Source of the DNA: Pseudomonadales bacterium | GTDB taxonomy: Bacteria > Pseudomonadota > Gammaproteobacteria > Pseudomonadales > Pseudohongiellaceae | Length of the DNA stretch: 64,000 nt | Reading direction: 5' to 3' | Assembly (NCBI GenBank): GCA_022821865.1 | Contig: JAJECW010000114.1 | Location: 1 to 64,000 of the forward strand | In this document: one piece after another, positions 32,533 to 44,283 of the stretch | How the letters are laid out: each line of letters starts with the position of its first letter | How positions within the stretch are numbered: position 1 is the first letter of the stretch | Position numbers and translations under genes: made by a program | The notes under the pieces: model-generated | Seen by the model: only the letters and a program-made list of their open reading frames with translations | Databases searched by the model: none | What the model was told of the DNA's origin: nothing

Positions 32533-34646
32533 TGACGGAATCAGATAGACGCATCGAAGCCGGCGACCCCGGCGTAATGGGCGCCCGTTTCGATGGCGAG
32601 GGAACGCGATTCGCGCTGTATTCGGCTCACGCCGAGGCGGTCGAACTTTGTCTTTACGACGAAAGCGGGACGAATCTGATCGACCGGGTATTTCTGCCGG
32701 AGCAGACCCACGGCGTCTGGCATGGCTACATCCCCGGATTGCAGGCAGGGACATGCTACGGCTATCGCGTACATGGTCCTTACGCACCCCATGCCGGCCA
32801 CCGCTTCAACCCGGCGAAACTCTTGCTCGATCCCTATGCCAGGGCGCTGGCGGGAGAATTCCGCCGGGACCCGTCCCATTTCGGATATGAACTCGGGAAT
32901 TCCGACCTCGATCTCGCCCCCGACCGTCGCGACAATGCGGAGCATATGCCCAAGGCGGTGGTGACCGCCGAAGGCGGGCCGGCGCCCGTTGGCCGCCGGC
33001 CGCTGACGCCCTGGCCGCAAACCGTGATCTATGAATGTCACGTCAAGGGGTTCACCCAACTGCATCCGAACGTGCCGAAACCGTTGCGGGGAACCTTCGC
33101 CGGTCTGGCCCGGCCCGAGATCGTCGAATACCTGAAAGCACTGGGCGTCACCGCGGTGGAACTGATGCCGGTACACGCCTTCGTGAGCGAGTTCGACGTG
33201 CTGAACAAGGGATTGGTCAACTACTGGGGTTACAACAGCCTGAATTTCTTCTGCCCGCACCCCGCCTATCTCGCTGCGGGCGGCGCGGACGAATTCCGGG
33301 ACATGGTCAACCGCTTTCACGACGCCGGCCTCGAAGTCATCCTCGATGTCGTCTACAACCACACCTGCGAAGGCGATCACCTCGGACCCACCCTCAGCTA
33401 CAAGGGCATCGACAATCTCAGCTATTACCAGTTGCTGCCGGGCGACAGGCGTTACTACATCAACGACAGCGGTTGCGGAAACACCGTCAACATAGCCCAT
33501 CCCCAGGTGCTGCGGCTGATCATGGACAGCTTGCGCTATTGGGCAGGGGAAATGGGAGTCGACGGGTTCCGCTTCGATCTCGCTTCCATTCTCGGCCGCC
33601 AGGAACGCGGCTTCGACCCGCGCGCGCCTTTTTTCCAGACCCTGGCCCAGGATCCCGCGCTCGCCGGAGTCAAGCTGATCGCCGAACCCTGGGATATCGG
33701 CCCCGGCGGTTATCAACTCGGCGGATTTCCCGCCGGCTGGGCCGAGTGGAACGATCGCTACCGTGATAACATTCGCCGCTTTTGGCGCGGGGACCCGGAC
33801 CAGTTGCCGGAACTGGCCCGCCGCCTGCATGGCTCAGGCGACCTGTTCGAACATGCCGGGCGCAGACCCTGGGCGAGCATAAACTACGCAGCCTGCCACG
33901 ACGGCTTTACGCTACGCGATCTGGTTAGCTTCGAGCAGCGTCACAACGAAGCGAACCAGGAACGGAACAGGGATGGGCATGGCAGCAACTACGGCGACAA
34001 TCACGGCGTGGAAGGCCCCGCCGACGATCCGGCGATCGATGCGCGGCGCTGGCGCCGGCAACGCAATCTGCTGGCTACGCTGGCCGTCTCGCATGGCGTA
34101 CCGATGCTTGCCGCGGGAGACGAGTTCGGTCGCAGCCAATCGGGAAACAATAATGCCTGGTGCCACGACAGCCGCCTGAACTGGATCGACTGGGAAGAAA
34201 TATCGCCACAGGGAAAGGAGTTACAGGAATTCACCCGCGAATTGCTGAGCTTGCGGCGGCGCTTTCCGGCCTTGCAGGCGGGCGAATACCGGCATCGTCC
34301 GGATGGAAAGGGCGACGACGGCATTCAATGGCTGACCGCCGAGGGGACGCCAATGCGCGATGAACACTGGCATGAGAACGAACGGCGATCGTTCGGTTAC
34401 CTCCTGACCGAAGGCGGAGACGGTGGTTCACGGCACTTGCTGGTCGTCTTCAATGCCTCCGACCGCACGGAGAGCTTTGCGTTGCCCGAGTCTCCCGAAG
34501 GCAACTGGAAACGGATCGCGCATACGGCGATTTCGGAAAACGGAGAGGACGCGGCCGAATTGGCGGCGGGCGAACGCCTGGAACTGCCCGCCCAGTCGAT
34601 AGGCATATTCGGCAATCCGCCGCTGGAAACAACCGGACGAAGGTGA
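32532..34646 (+). CDS. glgX: Glycogen debranching enzyme (isoamylase type)
   Basis: A 704-aa GH13 enzyme that hydrolyses alpha-1,6 links of phosphorylase-trimmed glycogen. A CBM48 domain (GTRFALYSAHAEAVELCLYD) comes first, then HVKGFTQLHPNVP, VILDVVYNHTCEGD, DGFRFDLASILGR (nucleophile) and LIAEPWDIGPGGYQLG (acid). A longer frame starts at 32025, but the ATG at 32532, overlapping the glgB stop by one base, begins at the family's usual N-terminus. It acts with the GlgP encoded next. Confidence 0.95.
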   Translation: MTESDRRIEAGDPGVMGARFDGEGTRFALYSAHAEAVELCLYDESGTNLIDRVFLPEQTHGVWHGYIPGLQAGTCYGYRVHGPYAPHAGHRFNPAKLLLDPYARALAGEFRRDPSHFGYELGNSDLDLAPDRRDNAEHMPKAVVTAEGGPAPVGRRPLTPWPQTVIYECHVKGFTQLHPNVPKPLRGTFAGLARPEIVEYLKALGVTAVELMPVHAFVSEFDVLNKGLVNYWGYNSLNFFCPHPAYLAAGGADEFRDMVNRFHDAGLEVILDVVYNHTCEGDHLGPTLSYKGIDNLSYYQLLPGDRRYYINDSGCGNTVNIAHPQVLRLIMDSLRYWAGEMGVDGFRFDLASILGRQERGFDPRAPFFQTLAQDPALAGVKLIAEPWDIGPGGYQLGGFPAGWAEWNDRYRDNIRRFWRGDPDQLPELARRLHGSGDLFEHAGRRPWASINYAACHDGFTLRDLVSFEQRHNEANQERNRDGHGSNYGDNHGVEGPADDPAIDARRWRRQRNLLATLAVSHGVPMLAAGDEFGRSQSGNNNAWCHDSRLNWIDWEEISPQGKELQEFTRELLSLRRRFPALQAGEYRHRPDGKGDDGIQWLTAEGTPMRDEHWHENERRSFGYLLTEGGDGGSRHLLVVFNASDRTESFALPESPEGNWKRIAHTAISENGEDAAELAAGERLELPAQSIGIFGNPPLETTGRR

Positions 34647-34658
34647 TCCCCGCAGATC

Positions 34659-37112
34659 ATGAATGACTACTCACACGCACCCGTCGACTCGGCCGAAGCT
34701 ATCGGCCGGGACCTGAGACGCCATTTCGAGTTCACTCTCGGTCGGGACGAAATCGGCGAATCCCGTCACTATCTGTACACCGCGCTGGCGATCACCGTGC
34801 GCGACCGGATGGTCGGCCGCTGGCGCGCGACTCGCGAGCGCTACCGGAAGGACAAGGTAAAGCGCGTGAGCTATCTGTCCATGGAATTCCTGATGGGCCG
34901 CACCTTGACCAATGCCTTGCTCAACCTGCGCATCGGAGACGAGGTGCGCGAAGCGGTCAAGGCTTATTCCTGCCAACTTGAACACCTGGAAAGCGAAGAG
35001 GCGGACGCCGGCCTCGGCAATGGCGGACTCGGACGTCTGGCCGCCTGCTTTCTCGACAGTTGCGCCACCCTGGAAATACCGGTGACCGGCTATGGCATCC
35101 GCTACGAATACGGCATGTTCCGCCAGACTATCGAGGACGGCGACCAGGTCGAGCAACCCGACCCCTGGCTGCGCTACGGCAATCCCTGGGAGATCGAAAG
35201 CCCGGACGCCAGCAGGCGGGTGAAGTTCTTCGGCCGTCTCGAAAAACACCATGACGAGGCGGGCGAATTGCAGGTGCGCTGGGTCGATACCCTGGACGTG
35301 CTTGCCGTTCCCTACGATCTGCCGATTCCCGGTTACCGCAACGATACGGTCAATACCCTGCGCCTGTGGAAGTCCGAGGCCACCGACGAATTCAACCTCG
35401 AGGAATTCAATGCCGGCAGTTACACCGACGCGGTCGCGCAAAAGAATCTCGCCGAACAGATCACCATGGTGCTCTATCCCAACGACGCCAGCGAAGCCGG
35501 CAAGGAACTGCGTTTGCGCCAGCAGTACTTTCTCGCCTCCGCCAGTCTGCAGGACGTGATCTGGCGCTGGCAGCGGGACCATGGCGCGGACTTCAGCGGC
35601 TTCGCGGAAAAATGCGTGTTCCAGTTGAACGATACCCATCCCACGGTGGCCATCGCCGAACTGATGCGCCTGCTCGTGGACGAGCATCGCCTCGGCTGGA
35701 GCGAGGCCTGGGAGATCACTACGAACTGCATGGCCTATACCAATCACACCTTGCTGCCGGAAGCGCTGGAAGTCTGGCAGGTCAGCCTGTTCGAGCAATT
35801 GCTGCCGCGTTTGCTCGACATCGTTTATGAAATCAATTCGCGTTTTCTTGCCGCGGTCGAGGATCGATGGCCCGGGGATCGGGAACGGCGCGAGCGCATG
35901 TCGATCGTCGGGGGCGGCGACCGGCCGGTCGTCCGCATGGCCTGGCTCGGCATCGTCGGCAGTTTCTCGGTCAACGGCGTCTCCGAATTGCACAGCGATC
36001 TGCTGACCAGGACGCTGTTCCGCGATTTCTTCGAATTCTGGCCCGGGAAATTCAACAGCAAGACCAACGGCGTCACGCCCCGGCGCTGGCTGGCCCATTG
36101 CAATCGAGACTTGAGCGGATTGATTACCGAAACCATAGGCGACGGCTGGGTGCGCGAACTGGACGAACTGGAAGCGCTCAAGGACCACGCGGACGACAGC
36201 GAATTCGCCCGCCGTTTCATGGCCGTGCGCCGCGGGAACAAGGAGCGGCTGGCCGAACTTGTGCGGCGCGAATGCAATATCGAATTCGATCCCGAGTGGC
36301 TGTTCGACGTTCAGGTGAAGCGGATACACGAATACAAGCGGCAACTGCTGAATGTGCTGCATATCGTTCATCTGTACAACCGCATCCTGCGCGGCGACAC
36401 CGCGGGTTTGCAGCCGCGCTGCTTCCTGATCGGCGGCAAGGCGGCGCCGGGCTATGTCATGGCCAAGCGCATCATCAGGTTGATCAACAACGTAGCTTGC
36501 GCGGTGAATCGGGAAACAGCCTGCGGTGACTGGCTGCGCGTGGCTTTTCTGCCGGATTACCGGGTCACTTCCATGGAGGTGATCTGCCCCGGCACGGATC
36601 TTTCGGAACAGATTTCCACCGCCGGCAACGAGGCCTCGGGTACCGGCAACATGAAGTTCATGATGAACGGCGCGGTCACGATCGGAACCCTGGACGGCGC
36701 CAACATCGAAATTCTCGCAGCGGTGGGCGAGGAGAATTTTTTTCTGTTCGGCCTGACGGCAAAAGAGGTGAGTGACATGCGCCTGTCCTATTCGCCTGAT
36801 GAAATCATCGCCGGCGACAGCGATCTCGCGCAGGTGATGGATCTGCTCGGGAGCGGGTGTTTCGATCTGGGCGAACCGGGCCAGTTTCACGATATCATCG
36901 CCGCGATTCGCAGCCCCCATGAACCCTGGATGACCGCGGCGGATTTTCGCGGCTATGTCGACGCCCAGGAACGGGCGGGGGCGGCCTATGCGGACAAATC
37001 CCGCTGGTCGCGAATGAGCGTTCTCAACGTGGCGTCGAGCGGTCGCTTTTCCAGTGATCGTACTATCAGGGATTATCGGGACGGTATCTGGTACGCCGGC
37101 AAGGAGACCTGA
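34659..37112 (+). CDS. glgP: Glycogen/starch phosphorylase
   Basis: This 817-aa GT35 enzyme releases glucose-1-phosphate from glycogen with pyridoxal phosphate. The PLP-binding motif EASGTGNMKFMMNGAVTIG is visible near residue 660 with its Lys. Also present are LSMEFLMGRTLTNALLNL near the start, DAGLGNGGLGRLAACFLDS and NSKTNGVTPRRWL. The length is typical of bacterial GlgP. The start lies 12 bases after glgX. Its product feeds the phosphoglucomutase encoded two genes later. Confidence 0.97.
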   Translation: MNDYSHAPVDSAEAIGRDLRRHFEFTLGRDEIGESRHYLYTALAITVRDRMVGRWRATRERYRKDKVKRVSYLSMEFLMGRTLTNALLNLRIGDEVREAVKAYSCQLEHLESEEADAGLGNGGLGRLAACFLDSCATLEIPVTGYGIRYEYGMFRQTIEDGDQVEQPDPWLRYGNPWEIESPDASRRVKFFGRLEKHHDEAGELQVRWVDTLDVLAVPYDLPIPGYRNDTVNTLRLWKSEATDEFNLEEFNAGSYTDAVAQKNLAEQITMVLYPNDASEAGKELRLRQQYFLASASLQDVIWRWQRDHGADFSGFAEKCVFQLNDTHPTVAIAELMRLLVDEHRLGWSEAWEITTNCMAYTNHTLLPEALEVWQVSLFEQLLPRLLDIVYEINSRFLAAVEDRWPGDRERRERMSIVGGGDRPVVRMAWLGIVGSFSVNGVSELHSDLLTRTLFRDFFEFWPGKFNSKTNGVTPRRWLAHCNRDLSGLITETIGDGWVRELDELEALKDHADDSEFARRFMAVRRGNKERLAELVRRECNIEFDPEWLFDVQVKRIHEYKRQLLNVLHIVHLYNRILRGDTAGLQPRCFLIGGKAAPGYVMAKRIIRLINNVACAVNRETACGDWLRVAFLPDYRVTSMEVICPGTDLSEQISTAGNEASGTGNMKFMMNGAVTIGTLDGANIEILAAVGEENFFLFGLTAKEVSDMRLSYSPDEIIAGDSDLAQVMDLLGSGCFDLGEPGQFHDIIAAIRSPHEPWMTAADFRGYVDAQERAGAAYADKSRWSRMSVLNVASSGRFSSDRTIRDYRDGIWYAGKET

Positions 37113-37130
37113 ATCCCGGAGGCAAGACCG

Positions 37131-40062
<2,932 letters not shown>

Positions 40063-40079
40063 TCATCGGAGGCGGTACA

Positions 40080-41621
40080 GTGAGAATCTGCATGCTTGCC
40101 GCCGAAAACGGCGCGATTCCCGGCGCGAAAATCGGCGGCCTCGGCGATGTGGCAAGAGACATTCCACGAGCGTTGGCGGAACTCGGACATGAGATTGACG
40201 TCGTCATGCCGGGCTACGGACACTTCGCCGGATCGACCGGCGCCGAACCACAACCGCCGCTCATGGTGCGTTTCCGCACGGAAACGCTGCAGGTGGAGGT
40301 CAGCTGCCTGGAGTTGACCGGCGGAGTTCGCTGCTGGCTCCTCGATCATCCGTATCTCGCCCCGGGCGGTGCGGGCCGGATCTATTGCGACGATCCGCCG
40401 GATCGGCCCTTCGCCACCGACGCCTCCAGGTTCGCGCTGTTCGGCGCCGCCGCCTGCCAATTGCTGGCCGAGCGTCGGCCGGGACAGGTCGATGTCATTC
40501 ATCTGCACGACTGGCACGCCGCTTTCGCCGCCTTGCTGGTCCGCTTCGACCCGCGTTACTCGCTCCCCGGCGATGTCCGGCTGGTGGCCACGATTCACAA
40601 TCTGGCCATGCAAGGCATCCGGCCCTTCGCCAATGACGACTCTTCGCTGGAAGCCTGGTTTCCCGAGTTGAAGTTCAAGAGGAAGACCATAGTCGATCCG
40701 CGCTATCCGGACTGTTTCAATCCGCTGCGCGCGGCGATCAATCTCTGCGACAAGGTACATACCGTCTCGCCCGCCTACGCCAGGGAAATCCGCAAAAGCG
40801 ACAAGCCTGAAATCGGTTTTCATGGCGGCGAAGGACTGGAACGCGACCTGCAACGCGCGCACCGGGCGGGCAGGTTGAGCGGAATCCTCAACGGCTGTGA
40901 ATACGGCGAGCCCGACCTCGCCTTGCCGTCGCCGGAAGAATTCATCGAAGCCGCCAGACAGCAGGTTTTTCACTGGATCGGCGATGGGCCTCATGTGGAT
41001 AGCAGTCATTTCATCGCCCTCGAACGGCTCGCGCACTGGCGCGAACGGCCTCCGGCGCATTGGGTGACTTCGATTTCGCGGCTTACGCCGCAGAAGACGG
41101 CGCTGTTCCAGGTCGCGATGGAAAACGGCAATAGCAGTCTGGAAAACCTGCTCGCCGAACTGCCCGGGGATCATGTTTTCGTCATGCTCGGCAGCGGCGA
41201 TGCCGAAATCGAAGGCTTTCTCACCCGCATCTCCGCCCGCGCCGGGAATTTCCTGTTCCTCAAGGGCTATTCAGAGCCCTTGTCGCGGATGATCTACGCG
41301 CTTGGCAGCCTCTTCCTCATGCCGAGTTCCTTCGAGCCGTGCGGCATCGGCCAGATGCTGGCGATGCGCGCGGGCCAGCCCTGTCTCGCTCATCGCGTCG
41401 GCGGCTTGAAGGACACGATCCAGGACAAAGTCGACGGTTTCACCTTTGCCGGCCGCGATCAGCCTCGTCAGGCCGAAGCTTTCGTGAGCAAGTTCAGGCA
41501 GGCGCTGTCGCTCAAGCGCCGCTCGCCGCGGTGCTGGGCCGAAATCCGCCGGGCCGCCGCCGCGCGCAGATTCAGTTGGAAGGATTCGGCCCGGCAATAT
41601 TGCGAGCAGCTATACAGATAA
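40080..41621 (+). CDS. glgA: Glycogen synthase (ADP-glucose type)
   Basis: A 513-aa GT5 glycosyltransferase that extends alpha-1,4-glucan from ADP-glucose. The N-terminal AKIGGLGDVARDIP holds the K-x-G-G-L donor-binding motif. HLHDWHAAF, TIHNLAMQG and NLCDKVHTVSPAYA follow, and the C-terminal SSFEPCGIGQMLAMRAGQP carries the second donor-site motif. The start is a GTG at 40080 with GGAGG upstream. It is the last gene of the rightward glycogen operon and ends 15 bases from the convergent malQ. Confidence 0.95.
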   Translation: MRICMLAAENGAIPGAKIGGLGDVARDIPRALAELGHEIDVVMPGYGHFAGSTGAEPQPPLMVRFRTETLQVEVSCLELTGGVRCWLLDHPYLAPGGAGRIYCDDPPDRPFATDASRFALFGAAACQLLAERRPGQVDVIHLHDWHAAFAALLVRFDPRYSLPGDVRLVATIHNLAMQGIRPFANDDSSLEAWFPELKFKRKTIVDPRYPDCFNPLRAAINLCDKVHTVSPAYAREIRKSDKPEIGFHGGEGLERDLQRAHRAGRLSGILNGCEYGEPDLALPSPEEFIEAARQQVFHWIGDGPHVDSSHFIALERLAHWRERPPAHWVTSISRLTPQKTALFQVAMENGNSSLENLLAELPGDHVFVMLGSGDAEIEGFLTRISARAGNFLFLKGYSEPLSRMIYALGSLFLMPSSFEPCGIGQMLAMRAGQPCLAHRVGGLKDTIQDKVDGFTFAGRDQPRQAEAFVSKFRQALSLKRRSPRCWAEIRRAAAARRFSWKDSARQYCEQLYR

Positions 41622-41636
41622 GTAAGCACCCCGAAG

Positions 41637-43172
41637 TCACCCCCGAAGTCGCCCACTGTCGCACGTCAATCTTTCGAGTAATTCCCAGTCGACTGATTCG
41701 AACTCGGTTTCGCTCATCCGCCAACTCCAGTTTCCGACGGTCGTTCCAGGCACGTTGATTCGCGCGCGGGAAGGCAGCGCGAGCAGATCCTGAACGTTTA
41801 CGATCGCGGTTCCCGCCCGCGACGACATGACCAGTTCGAGCAAGCGGGAGACCATTTCCTTCCTGTCGTCCACCCAGGAAACATGTCTGCACAGGCGCCA
41901 TTTCACGGCATCGTCGCATTCCTCTTCGAGCCAGCCGCGGGCGGTGTTGTTGTCGTGGGTGCCGAAATAGACCACTGAATTTTCGCGATGGTTCCGCGGC
42001 AAGTGGGGATTGTCGGCATGGTCGTCGCCAAAGGCGAATTGCAGCACCGACATGCCCGGCAACCGGTAGCGGTCCCGCGCCTGCGCCACATCGTGCGTGA
42101 TCGTGCCGAGATCTTCGGCAACGACGGGGAAGCGTGGAAAGGCGGCTTTCAGCGCGGCGAGAAGTTCATGAGTCGGGGCCTGCAGCCAGCTTCCATGAAT
42201 TGCGCTATCGCAGGGAACCGGAACTTCCCAGTATTGCACCAGGCCCCGGAAATGATCGATGCGAACGATATCGAACATCTCGAACAAGGCTCCCATGCGC
42301 TCGACCCACCAGCGAAAACCCCGCCGCTCCAGTTCATGCCAGTCGTACAGGGGATTGCTCCAGAGTTGACCTTCGGGACTGAAATAGTCGGGGGGAACGC
42401 CCGACACTGCCGTCGGTCGCCTGTCCTGATCAAGCTGGTAGACTTCACTGTTGGCCCAGACATCGGCGCTTTCCAGGTTCGAGTAGATGGGCATGTCGCC
42501 GAAGATCAGCAGTCCCTTCCCGTTGCAATAGTTCTTGAGTCGCCGCCATTGCCGGCAGAAGAAATATTGCAGGATTTGCCAGTGCCCGATCGCCGCGGCC
42601 AGACGACGGCGGGCGTCCGCGAGCGCGGCTGGTTCGCGGTCACGCAATCCGGCGGGCCAATCGGTCCAGGATTGCCCGGGGAATTCCGCCGACAGCGCCA
42701 TGAACAATGCGTAGTCATCCAGCCAATACCGCTGTCGTCGGCGAAACTTCTCGAATTCGGCCTGATCGCCCCGTTCCGCGAAGCGGGCGCTGGCTGCGGC
42801 CAGCAGGTCCATCTTGAATCGGGTCACCTGTCCATAATCGATCTGAACCGGAGGCAGATTCGGGGGAGGTTCAAGTTCTTTCGTCAACAGTCCTTCGTCG
42901 GCGAGTGCCGCGAGGTCAATCAGCAAGGGATTACCGGCGTAGTTGGAACTGCTGTCATAAGGCGATCCGCCGGCCCGGGCGTTCGGCGGATTGAGCGGCA
43001 GCACCTGCCAGTATCGTTGCCCGGCTGCCTGCAATCGATCCGCGAACCGGTAGGCGCTTGCACCGAGGTCGCCGATGCCGAAACGCGAAGGCAGCGAGAA
43101 AATCGGCAGCAGTACGCCGCTCGCCCTTGCCGCCAGCGGCGTCAAATTCGACTCATTGTGCAATTCGCGCAT
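41637..43172 (-). CDS. malQ: 4-alpha-glucanotransferase (amylomaltase)
   Basis: A 511-aa GH77 enzyme that disproportionates maltodextrins. It opens with RASGVLLPIFSLPSRFGIGDLG, then YWQVLPLNPPNARAGGSPYDS, then FDIVRIDHFRGLVQYWEVP (nucleophile Asp region), PVVAEDLGTIT (acid Glu) and YFGTHDNNTARGW. It handles short glucans left by GlgP and GlgX. It faces the glycogen operon. Only 13 bases separate its ATG from the stop of the UGSC selenoprotein gene upstream on the same strand, so the two may share a transcript. Confidence 0.95.
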   Translation of the reverse strand: MRELHNESNLTPLAARASGVLLPIFSLPSRFGIGDLGASAYRFADRLQAAGQRYWQVLPLNPPNARAGGSPYDSSSNYAGNPLLIDLAALADEGLLTKELEPPPNLPPVQIDYGQVTRFKMDLLAAASARFAERGDQAEFEKFRRRQRYWLDDYALFMALSAEFPGQSWTDWPAGLRDREPAALADARRRLAAAIGHWQILQYFFCRQWRRLKNYCNGKGLLIFGDMPIYSNLESADVWANSEVYQLDQDRRPTAVSGVPPDYFSPEGQLWSNPLYDWHELERRGFRWWVERMGALFEMFDIVRIDHFRGLVQYWEVPVPCDSAIHGSWLQAPTHELLAALKAAFPRFPVVAEDLGTITHDVAQARDRYRLPGMSVLQFAFGDDHADNPHLPRNHRENSVVYFGTHDNNTARGWLEEECDDAVKWRLCRHVSWVDDRKEMVSRLLELVMSSRAGTAIVNVQDLLALPSRARINVPGTTVGNWSWRMSETEFESVDWELLERLTCDSGRLRG

Positions 43173-43185
43173 TCCCTGGTGGATT

Positions 43186-43716
43186 TCATGGGGACGCGGC
43201 GGGAATCATGTCTTCAATGCACTTGAGCACCAGCCGGGCGCGTTGCTCGAGTTCCGCGTCGGATGCGCTGCTGACCGGATGCTCGATCACGGCGAACGGG
43301 TAGCCCGGCAGGCCGAGCACTCTCGCCATCAATTCCGCCGCCGAAACGAATCGCGTCGTTATCACCGCGACAGCCGGAGTTTGCGCCAGTTCGGCGCTGA
43401 CCGCGTCATGCAGACTGCACGACGAACAACTGCCTCAGTCGCCGAGACCGGTGATGGCGAGATTCCAGTTCCGCGCCTCGTCGATGATGTCCTGCTCCGC
43501 CGGCGCGCTGTAATTGGCCTTGGTGCGATGCACGACCTCCGCTACGTCGAAGCGCTCCCGCAACAGCCGGTCGAGATGGGAGAAGAAGCCGACCGTGCCC
43601 TCCTTGCCGTTGGAGATAAAGCCGACGATTGCCCCATCGAGCGAAGCCGGCCGCGCCGCCGGATTTCTGTCGGCGCCGCGGGTCTCGCTCGTCGGATCAA
43701 GAACGCGAATCGTCAT
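43186..43716 (-). CDS. UGSC-family selenoprotein (Sec94 at in-frame UGA)
   Basis: Read through one in-frame UGA (43435-43437), this is a 176-aa protein of the UGSC family, named for a Sec-Gly-Ser-Cys motif. The N-terminal part TIRVLDPTSE, then AIVGFISNGKEGTVGFFSHLD and NLAITGLGD, runs straight into U-GSCSSCSLHDAV, then AVAVITTRF and a C-terminal helix. No other stop occurs. Conventional calling would end it at the UGA (95-residue frame from 43722). A 9-bp hairpin of SECIS geometry begins 10 bases after the UGA. I chose the ATG at 43716, which has GAGGTG upstream. The redox role is presumed from Sec; the reaction is unknown. Confidence 0.9.
43404..43424 (-). promoter_or_regulatory. Candidate bacterial SECIS element of the UGSC gene
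   Basis: On the minus strand, CGTCGTGCA (43424-43416) pairs with TGCATGACG (43412-43404), eight Watson-Crick pairs and one G-U, around the triloop GTC. The loop begins 19 bases after the UGA and has G in first position. Known bacterial SECIS elements have a loop 16-37 bases from the UGA with G in the first two positions. Confidence 0.75.
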
Positions 43717-43722
43717 TCGCAC

Positions 43723-43938
43723 CTCGGAGATGCAATATCATCTTCCCTGGTCGTGGCAAGCATCAGGTTCACATGAACCGCTTTCTGCACTGAACTCTAA
43801 TTCAGTTCCGCAACTCGCGCCAATCGGATTGGTGCATGGAGTCGTTACCTCCCTCTAAAGAAATATATTTGTTGCTTCCTACATAAAAAGAAATTAATAT
43901 ATTGCAATTCAGAAAAAAGCAATATACGGGTTGCTTTG
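43723..43938. other. Divergent AT-rich intergenic region
   Basis: It separates the leftward UGSC gene from the rightward hipBA pair. No ORF is supported. From about 43855 on it is strongly AT-rich and carries the hipBA operator described separately. Confidence 0.6.
43898..43926. promoter_or_regulatory. Inverted-repeat operator before hipBA
   Basis: TATATTGC (43898-43905) and GCAATATA (43919-43926) form a perfect 8-bp inverted repeat with a 13-base spacer, ending 12 bases before the antitoxin start. HipB-type antitoxins repress their own operon through such palindromes; binding here is inferred. Confidence 0.65.
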
Positions 43939-44283
43939 ATGAAGTCTCTCTTGAAACAACTTAAAGGCCGCAGAATCGATCTGGGACTGAAACAGCACGA
44001 TATGCTTCTGCGCATCGGCGTTTCGCGCCAGCAATATCAGCAACTGGAATCCAGGGGCAATCCCAGGCTGAATACGCTTGAGCTTGTCGCAAAAGGTCTC
44101 AATAGCCGTCTCATGTTGATTCCCGACGAAAGCCTGGCCGCGGTGCAAGCCGTTCTCAAGGGCTCGTACATGGCTGACGATAGCGCTGAAGCGATGCGGC
44201 AAGATCCTTCGGCAAGCCGATCAAACGGCCGGCAGGCGCTGTCCGACGACCCTTGGGGGGACATGCTCGGGGATGACGAATGA
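43939..44283 (+). CDS. HipB-like antitoxin (HTH XRE)
   Basis: The 114-aa protein has a helix-turn-helix domain at about residues 8-65 (RRIDLGLKQHDMLLRIGVSR, then QQYQQLESRGNPRLNTLELV). It should neutralise the HipA-like kinase encoded next and repress the promoter through the palindrome at 43898. The C-terminal ~45 residues are polar and probably unstructured. The stop overlaps the toxin start (ATGA), typical of such pairs. The ATG at 43939 is preferred to the TTG one codon earlier. Confidence 0.85.
   Translation: MKSLLKQLKGRRIDLGLKQHDMLLRIGVSRQQYQQLESRGNPRLNTLELVAKGLNSRLMLIPDESLAAVQAVLKGSYMADDSAEAMRQDPSASRSNGRQALSDDPWGDMLGDDE

Noticed and set aside
43435..43722. A separate 95-aa protein ending at the UGA
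   Set aside because: The frame beyond the UGA continues the family match and has a SECIS-like hairpin, so the UGA is read as selenocysteine.
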